This document shows, one piece after another, positions 8,376 through 16,163 of a stretch of DNA of 64,000 nt; the first letter of the stretch is position 1, and each line of letters opens with the position of its first letter. The notes under the pieces are model-generated. The model ran no database searches and was not told where the DNA came from. It saw only the letters and a program-made list of their open reading frames with translations. Made by a program: the position numbers and the translations under genes. The stretch lies in contig NZ_CP025815.1 of the NCBI RefSeq assembly GCF_003352045.1, forward strand, positions 1,860,001 through 1,924,000. The letters run 5' to 3'. Source of the stretch: Sulfitobacter sp. JL08. GTDB lineage: Bacteria > Pseudomonadota > Alphaproteobacteria > Rhodobacterales > Rhodobacteraceae.

Positions 8376-8426
8376 AACTAGACAACTACCGTTCTTGCAT
8401 CCGTTCCATCTTGATCGACTTGATTA

Positions 8427-8927
8427 ATGAACAAATACACTTTTCGCAATGCGGCACCTTCAGATGCTATCCGTTGTTTTGATATCGAAACCGCTGCTTA
8501 TGAGGGAGATGAAGCTGCAACGCTTGAAAAAATTTCAAAGCGCATCGCCATTTACCCCCAAGGATTTCTGGTCGTTGAGGTCAACAATGAAGTTGTTGGC
8601 TTCGTCAACAGCGGATGCGCTTATTCTGTTGAAATGTCTGACGAAGATTTCAAAGAATTGATTGGGCATGATCAGGCTGCGCCGAACGTCGTTATCATGT
8701 CGGTCGTGGTTGATCCTGAATACCAAGGACAAGGTCTATCCACCGCTTTAATGAGTGAATTCGCAAAACGTATGGTTCACAAGGAAAAAACCTCAATCCA
8801 TTTGATGTGCAAAGAGGACCACGTGCCACTTTATGAAAAATTTGGCTATCGGTATATACAGCCTTCGGCATCCGATCATGGAGGGATGCAATGGCACGAG
8901 ATGATTATGGAATTAGGTTCACTGTAA
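8427..8927 (+). CDS. GNAT family N-acetyltransferase
   Basis: A 166-residue acyltransferase with the acetyl-CoA-binding motif A VVDPEYQGQGLSTALM (Q/RxxGxG/A type) near residues 93-108 and the C-terminal YEKFGYRY motif near residue 135. The layout resembles the arylalkylamine N-acetyltransferase (AANAT-like) branch, so a small amine is a likely acceptor; this is inference. The gene is visibly richer in AT and in AAA/GAA/TTT codons than its neighbours. It stands alone between an HNH gene and the arginine-catabolism genes, so recent transfer is plausible. Confidence 0.85.
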   Translation: MNKYTFRNAAPSDAIRCFDIETAAYEGDEAATLEKISKRIAIYPQGFLVVEVNNEVVGFVNSGCAYSVEMSDEDFKELIGHDQAAPNVVIMSVVVDPEYQGQGLSTALMSEFAKRMVHKEKTSIHLMCKEDHVPLYEKFGYRYIQPSASDHGGMQWHEMIMELGSL

Positions 8928-9004
8928 AACGCCCGTTCCGAAATCCAAGAAACTATTCGCTGTAAATCCCTTCAACACCCGCTCGTGTGCCAAAGACAGG
9001 ATTC

Positions 9005-9026
9005 AAGTATTTTTGAAAAGATGAAG
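9005..9026 (+). repeat. Dispersed 22-bp intergenic repeat, copy A
   Basis: The sequence AAGTATTTTTGAAAAGATGA followed by AG. Near-identical copies occur at 15965-15986 and 35385-35406 (reverse strand), with a degenerate arm at 35351-35372. This copy lies downstream of the ornithine cyclodeaminase gene, in antisense orientation to it. A short hairpin (CGTAT...ATACG) sits beside it at 9033-9048. Confidence 0.7.
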
Positions 9027-9065
9027 ACGGGCCGTATTTTGATATACGACCTGCTTCTTGCTGCT

Positions 9066-10109
9066 TCAGGGCTGGGCGCGTTGCACCATGCCAAACAGAT
9101 CGCGCGGATCATCGGGATCGGCCAGCAGATCAAGATCATGGTAATAATCTGTGCCGACGATCTTGTTGCGGACATAACGCAGGGCGCTGAAATCCTCGAT
9201 CGCGAAACCGACGCTGTCAAACAAGGTGATCTGGCGATCGGATGTGCGGCCCTTGGCGGTGCCGGAAATCACCTGCCACAATTCAGTGACCGGATGATCG
9301 GGGTCAAGCTGCTGGATTTCGCCTTCGATCCGGGTCTGGGGCGGGAATTCGACAAAGATGTCGGAGCGGCGCAGAATATCGGCGTGCAGTTCGGTTTTGC
9401 CGGGGCAGTCGCCGCCAATGGCGTTGATGTGCACGCCCGCGCCGACCATGTTGTCGGTCAGGATGGTGGCGTTCTGTTTGTCCGCCGTGCAGGTTGTGAT
9501 GATCTGCGCGCCTTCCATTGACGCCTCGGCACTGTCGCAGGGCACCACTTTTAATCCGTGGCCCGCCAGATTGGCGGCGCATTTTGCCGTGGCCGCCGGA
9601 TCAATGTCATAAAGACGCACGGTATCGATGCCACAGATCGCCTTCATCGCAAGGCTCTGGAATTCGGATTGCGCGCCGTTGCCGATCATGGCCATCGTGG
9701 TGCTGCCCTTGGGCGCCAGATGTTTGGCCACCATGGCAGATGTGGCCGCCGTGCGCAGCGCTGTCAGGATCGTCATTTCCGACAACAGGACGGGGTAGCC
9801 GTTGCTGACATCAGCCAAAAGACCAAAGGCTGTAACGGTTTGCAGGCCTTCCTTCATGTTCTTGGGGTGGCCGTTCACATATTTGAAGCCATAAACCTCG
9901 CCATCCGAGGTCGGCATCAGTTCAATCACGCCTTCGGCAGAATGACTGGCGACGCGGGGCGTTTTGTCAAACAACTCCCAGCGGATGAAATCCTGTTCGA
10001 TGTAATCAGCCAGATCGCGCAACATCGGTTCGATACCGATATGGTGGATCAACTGCATCATGTGATCGACAGAAACGAACGGAACAAGGGCTTTGTCAGA
10101 AGGAAGCAT
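9066..10109 (-). CDS. ocd: Ornithine cyclodeaminase
   Basis: A 347-residue enzyme of the OCD/mu-crystallin family. It converts L-ornithine to L-proline and ammonia with bound NAD. Visible features are the substrate region RVASHS...VYGFKYVNGHPKN near residues 52-83, the Rossmann motif MIGNGAQSEFQ near residue 141, and NAIGGDCPGKTEL near residue 221. The length is typical of the longer OCD type. It follows the arginase gene on the same strand with a 15-base gap, giving a two-step arginine to ornithine to proline route. Confidence 0.93.
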   Translation of the reverse strand: MLPSDKALVPFVSVDHMMQLIHHIGIEPMLRDLADYIEQDFIRWELFDKTPRVASHSAEGVIELMPTSDGEVYGFKYVNGHPKNMKEGLQTVTAFGLLADVSNGYPVLLSEMTILTALRTAATSAMVAKHLAPKGSTTMAMIGNGAQSEFQSLAMKAICGIDTVRLYDIDPAATAKCAANLAGHGLKVVPCDSAEASMEGAQIITTCTADKQNATILTDNMVGAGVHINAIGGDCPGKTELHADILRRSDIFVEFPPQTRIEGEIQQLDPDHPVTELWQVISGTAKGRTSDRQITLFDSVGFAIEDFSALRYVRNKIVGTDYYHDLDLLADPDDPRDLFGMVQRAQP

Positions 10110-10124
10110 CGGGAATATCCTAAA

Positions 10125-11051
10125 TCAGCTGTAGGCGCGGGTGGGGCGATCGAACACGCGGCGCCCGAGGGCGGACGCGGCCAGATCGACCATGACTTGT
10201 GCGGTGCGGCCACGTTCATCCAGAAACGGGTTCAGTTCGACCAGATCCAGCGATGTCATCAAGCCGCTGTCATGCAGCATTTCCATCACCAGATGGCCTT
10301 CGCGGATGGTTGCGCCACCCGGAACCGTGGTGCCGACCGCAGGGGCAATCGAGGGATCAAGGAAATCCACATCCAGCGAAACGTGCAGGAACCCGTTGGC
10401 CTCTGCGACCCGGTCCAGAAACGCGGCCAGCGGTTTGCCAACACCGATTTCATCGATTTCGCGCATGTCGTGGCGATGGATCGCGGTTTGCTGCAACGCA
10501 TCACGTTCGGGCAGATCGACCGACCGCAGGCCAATGATGCAGATATTTTCCTGCGGGATCGGATTTGTGATCTTTGGAAAACCGCCAAAGCCTTCGCGCC
10601 CCGTGACATAGCCCAGCGGCGTACCGTGCAGATTGCCCGATGCGGTGGATTGCGGCGTGTGAAAATCGCTGTGCGCATCCAGCCACAACACGAATTGCGG
10701 GCGGTTCTGACTGGCGGCATGGTTAGCCACGCCGGCGACACTGCCCAGAGACAGGCTGTGATCGCCGCCCAGAAAGATCGGCAAACCGCGCGACATGGCG
10801 TTCTCCGCCGCCCGGATCAGACGGTTGGTCCAGCCGATGGTTTCCTGCAAGGCATAAATCCTGTCGTCTTCGGCATCGGGGTTGTAGCTGGCCGGGCTCA
10901 GATTGCCCTGATCCTCGATCTTGTGGCCAAGATCGCGCAAGGCCCCCGCCAGACCGGCTGTGCGGTAGGCATCGGGGCCCATCAGGCAGCCCTTGCGGCG
11001 TTTTCCACTGTCGACCGGCGCGCCGATCAAAATGCAGGTCTTGCGTGACAT
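10125..11051 (-). CDS. rocF: Arginase
   Basis: A 308-residue ureohydrolase that splits arginine to ornithine and urea. It carries the dimanganese site motifs GGDHS near residue 97, DAHSDFH near residue 125 and SLDVDFLDPS near residue 222. The ATG at 11051 (MSRKTCILIG) has GAGG six bases upstream; a TTG two codons earlier is less likely. It is the first gene of the arginase-ornithine cyclodeaminase operon and is divergent from an Lrp/AsnC regulator, which probably controls it in response to an amino acid. Confidence 0.93.
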   Translation of the reverse strand: MSRKTCILIGAPVDSGKRRKGCLMGPDAYRTAGLAGALRDLGHKIEDQGNLSPASYNPDAEDDRIYALQETIGWTNRLIRAAENAMSRGLPIFLGGDHSLSLGSVAGVANHAASQNRPQFVLWLDAHSDFHTPQSTASGNLHGTPLGYVTGREGFGGFPKITNPIPQENICIIGLRSVDLPERDALQQTAIHRHDMREIDEIGVGKPLAAFLDRVAEANGFLHVSLDVDFLDPSIAPAVGTTVPGGATIREGHLVMEMLHDSGLMTSLDLVELNPFLDERGRTAQVMVDLAASALGRRVFDRPTRAYS

Positions 11052-11158
11052 ATCCAACCTCGTGTCGTTATCTGCCCCTAAATAGGTGCCGTTTCGGGTT
11101 GAGTGAAAGCGTGCATTCTGTCCATAATGGGGATTAGATGTTCAAAACGGAGCCTGTT
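11052..11158. promoter_or_regulatory. Divergent control region between rocF and the Lrp-type gene
   Basis: About 100 bases separate the divergent starts of the arginase operon and the regulator gene. Lrp-type regulators usually bind such shared regions. I could not identify a clear -35/-10 pair or a convincing inverted repeat. Confidence 0.35.
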
Positions 11159-11584
11159 ATGGACGAAACGGACCAGAAACTGATTGCCGCCCTGCGCCAT
11201 GATGCCCGCGCCTCCCTGTCTGATCTGGCGTTGCTGCTGGGTGTGTCACGCACAACCATTCGCGGACGGATCGAACGGTTGCGCCAGCGCGGCGATATCC
11301 TTGGGTTTTCCGTCGTCCTGAAAGAAGACGCGCTGCGCGATCCGGTGCGTGGCCTGATGATGATCGGGATCGAAGGGCGCGGCACCGACCGTATCATTCG
11401 CCAGTTACAGGGGTTCAGCGAAGTGCGCGCGGTGCATTCCACCAATGGGCGCTGGGATGTGATCGCCGAAATTGGCACGCGCACACTGGAATCCTTTGAT
11501 GCGGTGCTGTCGAAAATCCGGCGGTTGGACGGCGTGGCGACCAGCGAAACCAGCCTGTTGCTGGCGACACGCAAATCGGCCTAG
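11159..11584 (+). CDS. Lrp/AsnC family transcriptional regulator
   Basis: A 141-residue protein with the canonical Lrp layout: MDETDQKLIAALRHDARASL, helix-turn-helix SDLALLLGVSRTTIRGRIERL (residues about 21-41), then the RAM/effector domain ending ETSLLLATRK. ATG at 11159 has GGAG six bases upstream and gives the family's usual start. An in-frame ATG at 11138 (seven residues longer, also with GGGG upstream) is possible. Its divergent position next to arginase and ornithine cyclodeaminase makes it the likely regulator of arginine use. Its stop overlaps that of the convergent dsbB gene. Confidence 0.9.
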   Translation: MDETDQKLIAALRHDARASLSDLALLLGVSRTTIRGRIERLRQRGDILGFSVVLKEDALRDPVRGLMMIGIEGRGTDRIIRQLQGFSEVRAVHSTNGRWDVIAEIGTRTLESFDAVLSKIRRLDGVATSETSLLLATRKSA

Positions 11585-12042
11585 CTGCGACGGCGGGCGG
11601 CCATCAGCCACAAGGCAGCAAGCAGAAGCGACACGACCACATTCCAACTGGCCATGCTGAGACCGAACATCTGCCACGCCACCTCGTCACAGCGCACCAG
11701 CGGGGCGGCCATGATCTGATCCAGCAATTCTGACGCGCTAAGCCCGCCGACAGGGCCGGATGTGCACGTATCGGGGCCTTCCCACCATGTCTTTTCCACG
11801 CCGGTGTGGTAGAATCCGATTGCGGCACTGGTAAACGCTGCCAGCGCGCCCAGACGGGGCAGGGCGCGCCCCGGCACCATCAGGGCAAACAGCCCGATGA
11901 AAACGGCCGCCATATGTGGATAGCGCTGCCAGTAGCACAGTTTGCAGGGGGCCATTTCGCCCAGATACTGAAACCCGTAAGCGCCCATCAGAACCGCCAG
12001 CGACCCAAGTGCGGCCAATATGATCATCGTGTGTCTGGTCAT
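11581..12042 (-). CDS. dsbB: Disulfide bond formation protein B
   Basis: A 153-residue inner-membrane protein with four hydrophobic segments. DsbB reoxidises periplasmic DsbA and passes electrons to quinone. The first redox pair CKLC is near residues 33-36, followed by YWQRYPH, the usual quinone-proximal region. The second periplasmic loop has cysteines in DTCTSGP (near residue 91) and LVRCDE (near residue 118). Its start overlaps the stop of the upstream DedA-type gene by four bases, so they are translationally coupled. Confidence 0.92.
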   Translation of the reverse strand: MTRHTMIILAALGSLAVLMGAYGFQYLGEMAPCKLCYWQRYPHMAAVFIGLFALMVPGRALPRLGALAAFTSAAIGFYHTGVEKTWWEGPDTCTSGPVGGLSASELLDQIMAAPLVRCDEVAWQMFGLSMASWNVVVSLLLAALWLMAARRRS

Positions 12043-12617
12043 AGATATCTAAGCAAGGCAAATCCGCCGATCAGCATGATGACAAACAGGGTGAACATAA
12101 GCCCAAGTCGTTTCTCGATAAAGTCCCGCATCGGTGCGCCATATTTCCACAGCAATCCGGCCAGAATGAAAAAACGCAAGCCCCGCGCCAGAATGGATGT
12201 GGCGATAAAGGTTGTCAGTGACATGCCGGTCCAGCCGGACATGATCGTAATGACCTTGTAAGGAAACGGGGTGACCCCGGCGGTCAGAACCGCCCAAAAG
12301 CCCAGATCGTTGAACCGCGTGTTGAATTCGGCCATCGCGTCAGCCTTGCCCAGCGAGGCAAGGATCGGCTGGCCGATGGTTTCAAAGGCCAGCGCCCCGA
12401 TTGCGTAGCCCAGCAATCCGCCCAGTACCGACGCCACCAGCGCCACAGCGGCAATCAGCCATGCGCGCGACGGCTGGGCAAGGATCATCGGGATCATGAT
12501 GACATCGGGCGGGATCGGAAAGACCGAGCTTTCGATGAACGCGACCACCGCCAGCACCCACAACGCGCGGGGATGATCGGCCATGCCCATCGTCCAGTCG
12601 TACAAGCCTTTGATCAT
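12039..12617 (-). CDS. DedA/YqaA family membrane protein
   Basis: A 192-residue integral membrane protein of the SNARE-associated/VTT superfamily, YqaA-like. Signatures are FIESSVFPIPPDVIMIPMILAQP near residues 28-50 and GVTPFPYKVITIMSGWTG near residue 126. Such proteins affect envelope integrity and may flip lipids. The ATG giving MIKGLYDW was chosen; the frame stays open far upstream but without family character. It forms an operon with dsbB. Confidence 0.85.
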   Translation of the reverse strand: MIKGLYDWTMGMADHPRALWVLAVVAFIESSVFPIPPDVIMIPMILAQPSRAWLIAAVALVASVLGGLLGYAIGALAFETIGQPILASLGKADAMAEFNTRFNDLGFWAVLTAGVTPFPYKVITIMSGWTGMSLTTFIATSILARGLRFFILAGLLWKYGAPMRDFIEKRLGLMFTLFVIMLIGGFALLRYL

Positions 12618-12836
12618 CCGGTCTGCCCTGTGATTGTGTAAGATCAACTGCCTAGCCAAGTTGACGGGCGGTGCAAGGCCAAAAACGCGGCAGCAGCGAT
12701 GCCTGCGGTACTGGACTCTGCGAAAAACCGGTGTTTTGTCGGGAATTTCAATCAAGGGGGGTTGATGGTTACAATGACCTGTGGATTGGTACGCCATGGA
12801 GAAAAGGCCGCCTGAACGGCCATAAGGGAGGAACTT
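12618..12836 (+). other. Leader/promoter region of the TRAP operon
   Basis: This 219-base gap lies between the divergent DedA-type and dctP starts. Directly before the dctP ribosome site (AAGGGAGG) there is a small hairpin, GGCCG-CCTGAA-CGGCC, around 12807-12822. No firm promoter could be assigned. Confidence 0.35.
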
Positions 12837-13871
12837 ATGAAATTCGCTTTGAAAACCGCATTTGCGGGCGCTTTGGCCATCGGGTTGGGTGCCGGGGGCG
12901 CAATGGCTCAGGAAGTGACGCTGCGCTGCCAGCATTTTCTGCCGGCAAAAGGGTCTGTGCCCGCCTTTTTCATGGCCCCCTGGGCCGAAAAGATCGAAGC
13001 CGACAGCGGCGGACGGATCAAGGTGGAACTCTACCCAGGCATGCAACTGGGCGGCAAACCACCGGCTTTGTATGATCAGATCCGCGACGGCGTGATCGAT
13101 TGCGGCTGGGCACTGCCCGCCTACACGCCGGGCCGGTTTCCCGAAAGTGAAGTGTTCGAACTGCCGTTCATGACCTCGATGAGCGCCGAGGCGTCTTCGA
13201 AAGCAGCCTGGGAATTCACTGAAAAATATATGGGCGAGCGGTTCGGCGACATTCATGTGATTGCGGTGCACGTGCATGGACCGGGCATTATTCACAAAAA
13301 GGGCGGCCCTATCGAATCGACGGCTGATCTGAACGGATTGAAACTGCGCGGCCCGTCACGTCAGGCCAATGCGCTGCTGGAAACGCTGGGCGCAACCCCC
13401 GTGGGGATGCCGGTGCCCGCCTTTCCCGAGGCGCTGAGCAAGGGCGTTGTGGATGGCGGCGTGATCCCGTTCGAAGTGGTGCCGGGCCTGAAGGTGCACG
13501 AGCTGACAGACAGCCACACCGGCATTTCCGGTGATCGCGCGCTTTACAACACGTTTTTCATCTGGGGCATGAACAAAGCCAAATATGACAGCCTTCCCGA
13601 TGACTTGAAGGCCGTTATTGATGCGAATTCGGGGCTGGAAACATCCGGTCTGGCCGGCGCTGCGATGGATAAGGGCGACGAGATTGCCGAGAAACTGATC
13701 GGGGAACGCGGCAACACGATCAACTATCTGGGCGAGGATGTCGTGGCCGAACTGCGTGTTATCGGTGATGCGCAAACTGCGGCTTGGATTGTGGAGGCCA
13801 CCGAAAAAGGTCTGGACGGACAGGCAATGGTCGATGATGCGGCAGCGATGGTCGAAAAATACTCGAACTGA
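12837..13871 (+). CDS. dctP: TRAP transporter substrate-binding protein (DctP type)
   Basis: A 344-residue periplasmic binding protein with a signal peptide ending GGAMAQ near residue 25. It has the DctP-family signatures VTLRCQHFLPAKG, the carboxylate-binding strand NGLKLRGPSRQ with a conserved Arg near residue 174, and PVPAFPEALSKGVVDG near residue 194. It captures a carboxylated solute for the DctQM permease; the specific substrate cannot be read from sequence. It is first in the operon dctP-dctQ-dctM and is followed by a hairpin attenuator. Confidence 0.92.
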   Translation: MKFALKTAFAGALAIGLGAGGAMAQEVTLRCQHFLPAKGSVPAFFMAPWAEKIEADSGGRIKVELYPGMQLGGKPPALYDQIRDGVIDCGWALPAYTPGRFPESEVFELPFMTSMSAEASSKAAWEFTEKYMGERFGDIHVIAVHVHGPGIIHKKGGPIESTADLNGLKLRGPSRQANALLETLGATPVGMPVPAFPEALSKGVVDGGVIPFEVVPGLKVHELTDSHTGISGDRALYNTFFIWGMNKAKYDSLPDDLKAVIDANSGLETSGLAGAAMDKGDEIAEKLIGERGNTINYLGEDVVAELRVIGDAQTAAWIVEATEKGLDGQAMVDDAAAMVEKYSN

Positions 13872-13891
13872 GCGGCGCAGAATGCAATAAG

Positions 13892-13926
13892 GCTCCGGCG
13901 CGGGTGCGCGCCGGGGCTTTTTCTTT
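13892..13926 (+). terminator. Terminator/attenuator between dctP and dctQ
   Basis: An 11-bp stem (GCTCCGGCGCG / CGCGCCGGGGC, one G-U pair) with a four-base loop (GGTG), followed directly by TTTTTTCTTT. This is a textbook intrinsic terminator. It sits inside the operon, so it most likely limits permease expression relative to the abundant binding protein. Confidence 0.85.
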
Positions 13927-13962
13927 ATCCGGTACAGGCAGATCCTTGGGCAGGGGCAAACC

Positions 13963-14547
13963 ATGGCGCTAGCAATCAACGCTGAACGGCGCGCGGGCCG
14001 CGTGATCGACATGATCGCACGCCTGTTTGCCTATATCGGCGGCTTTATTCTGGTGGCGATGGCGCTGGTCACGGTCGTTTCGATTGTCGGGCGGGCGCTT
14101 TTGTCGTTCGGATTGTCACCTGTACGGGGCGACTACGAACTGGTGGCCAATGGCTGCGCGCTGGCCGTTTTCTGTTTTCTGCCATACTGCCAGTTGAAAC
14201 GGGGCCATGTGACGGTGGATATCGTCACCTCAATGTTTCCGCCACGCGCGCAGGCCATATTCGGCCTGATCGGCGATCTGCTGATCACGCTGGCCGCAAT
14301 CATCATGATGCGCCAGTTGTGGTTCGGTTTCGGCGAAAAATTCCCCTATGGCAGCGATGCTCTGCGCGACACTTTGGGAATGGGGTACAAACCGTTCTTT
14401 GCCGAAACGACCTATGAACTCGAAATTTCGGTGTGGATTCCCTATGGTCTGGCGCTGATCGGGGCCGGCCTGTTCGTGATCGTGTCGCTTTACACGGTGT
14501 GGCGCAGCCTGAACTGGGTCAGCGCCGGACGCGAGGGCGCGGTATGA
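13963..14547 (+). CDS. dctQ: TRAP transporter small permease (DctQ type)
   Basis: A 194-residue protein with four hydrophobic segments, as in TRAP small subunits, and the family-like LVANGCALAVFCFLPYCQLKRGHVTVDI segment near residues 59-86. It pairs with DctM in the sodium-driven uptake complex. The ATG has CAGGGGC upstream. Its stop overlaps the dctM start (ATGATG/TGA), indicating coupling. Confidence 0.9.
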   Translation: MALAINAERRAGRVIDMIARLFAYIGGFILVAMALVTVVSIVGRALLSFGLSPVRGDYELVANGCALAVFCFLPYCQLKRGHVTVDIVTSMFPPRAQAIFGLIGDLLITLAAIIMMRQLWFGFGEKFPYGSDALRDTLGMGYKPFFAETTYELEISVWIPYGLALIGAGLFVIVSLYTVWRSLNWVSAGREGAV

Positions 14548-15905
14548 TGGAACTGTCTGGTCTACCGCTGGCGCTGACGGCGTTCGGCTTTATGTTGCTG
14601 GGCATCTTTTTGCGGGTGCCGATTGCTCTGGCGATGGCCCTGACCGGATTTTTCGGAAGCTGGTACGTGCTGGGCACCGCCAATGCGCCGATGGCACAGC
14701 TGAAAACGCTGTCCTACGAAACATTTTCCAATCAGGGGCTGTCGATCGTGCCCCTTTTCCTGCTGATGGGGCAGTTTGCCACCCGCACCGGAATGAGCGC
14801 GGCGCTGTTTCGCGCGGCTTCGGATTTCCTTGGCCACCGCAAAGGTGGCATCGCCATGGCATCGGTCGGGGCCTGTGCGGGGTTTGGCGCGATCTGCGGA
14901 TCATCGCTGGCCACCGCCAGCACGATGGGGCAGGTGGCCCTGCCCGAAATGCGCCGCCGCGGTTATTCCGACGCGCTGAGCACCGGTGTGCTGGCCGCCG
15001 GGGGCACCCTGGGCATCTTGATCCCGCCGTCGATCATTCTGGTGATCTATGCCATCATGGCCGAACAGAACATCGTCAAGATGTTCATGGCAGCCCTGAT
15101 CCCCGGTATTCTGGCGGCTCTGGGGTACATGATCACCGTCGCGATCTATGTGCGCATCAAACCGGACAGCGCCAGCGTGGCCGAACGCGTGCCCTACCGC
15201 GAACGCCTGCGAACACTGGGCGCGACATGGCCGGTGATCGTGATTTTCGGGCTGACCATGGGCGGCATTGTCGGCGACTGGAACTGGGCGCGACCCGGAC
15301 CGCAGGCCCTGTTCACCCCGAACGAGGCAGCGGCCTTTGGCGCGGTGGCGACAGGGTTTTACGGCATCGTTATGGGGCGTCTGGACTGCGCTGGCCTGCT
15401 GGGGGCGTTTCTGGAAACCGCCAAGGCAACGGCGATGATTTTCCTGATTCTGCTTGGGGCCGAGGTTTTGAAAGGTTTTCTGGCATTGACCCGCGCACCC
15501 GATATGCTGGCCGACTGGGTACTGAGCGCCGGATACAGCCCGATCATGGTGCTGAGCATCATGTTGATCTGTTACCTGATTTTCGGCTGTGTCATGGACA
15601 GCCTGTCGATGATATTACTGACCATTCCGATTTTCCTGCCGGTGATCGAAGTGCTGGATTTCGGCATGAGCGCGGAAGAAACCGCGATCTGGTTCGGCAT
15701 TCTGGCCCTGATCGTCGTCGAGGTCGGGCTGATCACGCCACCTGTGGGTATGAACCTGTTTATTATCAACGGGGTGGCGCGCGATATTCCAATCTCGCAC
15801 ACCTATCGCGGAGTGGCGCCGTTTGTGATGTCCGATCTGGTGCGGGTGGTGATCCTTGTGGCGTTTCCCCCGATTACTCTGTGGCTGGTAAAGGTGATGT
15901 TCTGA
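14544..15905 (+). CDS. dctM: TRAP transporter large permease (DctM type)
   Basis: A 453-residue membrane protein with about 12 hydrophobic segments. It is the transport-catalysing subunit of the TRAP system. Family motifs include NQGLSIVPLFLLMG near residue 63, the GSSLATASTMGQVALPEM sodium-site region near residue 119, and ITPPVGMNLFIING near residue 398. The true start is MMELSGLPLAL at 14544, not the longer open frame that overlaps dctQ. Confidence 0.92.
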   Translation: MMELSGLPLALTAFGFMLLGIFLRVPIALAMALTGFFGSWYVLGTANAPMAQLKTLSYETFSNQGLSIVPLFLLMGQFATRTGMSAALFRAASDFLGHRKGGIAMASVGACAGFGAICGSSLATASTMGQVALPEMRRRGYSDALSTGVLAAGGTLGILIPPSIILVIYAIMAEQNIVKMFMAALIPGILAALGYMITVAIYVRIKPDSASVAERVPYRERLRTLGATWPVIVIFGLTMGGIVGDWNWARPGPQALFTPNEAAAFGAVATGFYGIVMGRLDCAGLLGAFLETAKATAMIFLILLGAEVLKGFLALTRAPDMLADWVLSAGYSPIMVLSIMLICYLIFGCVMDSLSMILLTIPIFLPVIEVLDFGMSAEETAIWFGILALIVVEVGLITPPVGMNLFIINGVARDIPISHTYRGVAPFVMSDLVRVVILVAFPPITLWLVKVMF

Positions 15906-15964
15906 CGCTTGGGGCATGCATGGTCCGGTCATCTGACGGCGCGTACGCAGGGGCGTTGCGCGGC

Positions 15965-15986
15965 AAGTATTTTTGAAAAGATGAAA
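15965..15986 (+). repeat. Dispersed 22-bp intergenic repeat, copy B
   Basis: Identical to copy A (9005-9026) except for the last base. It lies between dctM and tRNA-Leu. Confidence 0.7.
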
Positions 15987-16045
15987 CGCGGGGCGATATT
16001 TTGCCTCTGGACGTGGCGGGTTCCAAGAGTTAGGAAAACACCGTT

Positions 16046-16129
16046 GCCCGAGTGGTGGAATGGTAGACACGACGGATTCAAAATCCGTTGCTTTACGGCG
16101 TGCCGGTTCAAGTCCGGCCTCGGGTACCA
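16046..16129 (+). tRNA. tRNA-Leu (anticodon CAA)
   Basis: An 84-base class II tRNA with encoded CCA. The acceptor stem is GCCCGAG / CTCGGGT (first pair G-U), followed by ACCA. The D arm contains GGAATGGTAGACAC; the anticodon arm is ACGGA-TTCAAAA-TCCGT, giving CAA at the loop centre; a long variable arm (TGCTTTACGGCG) and a GGTTCAAGTCC T loop follow. It reads UUG codons. It stands at the left edge of the glycan-related gene cluster; no duplicated 3' end (attachment site) was found to the right. Confidence 0.95.
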
Positions 16130-16163
16130 CTTTCTGGAAAAATCTTTGTATCAGGCTGTTGCT

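Noticed and set aside
9558-11048. 496-codon plus-strand open frame opposite ocd and rocF
   Set aside because: Antisense shadow of two confidently assigned genes.
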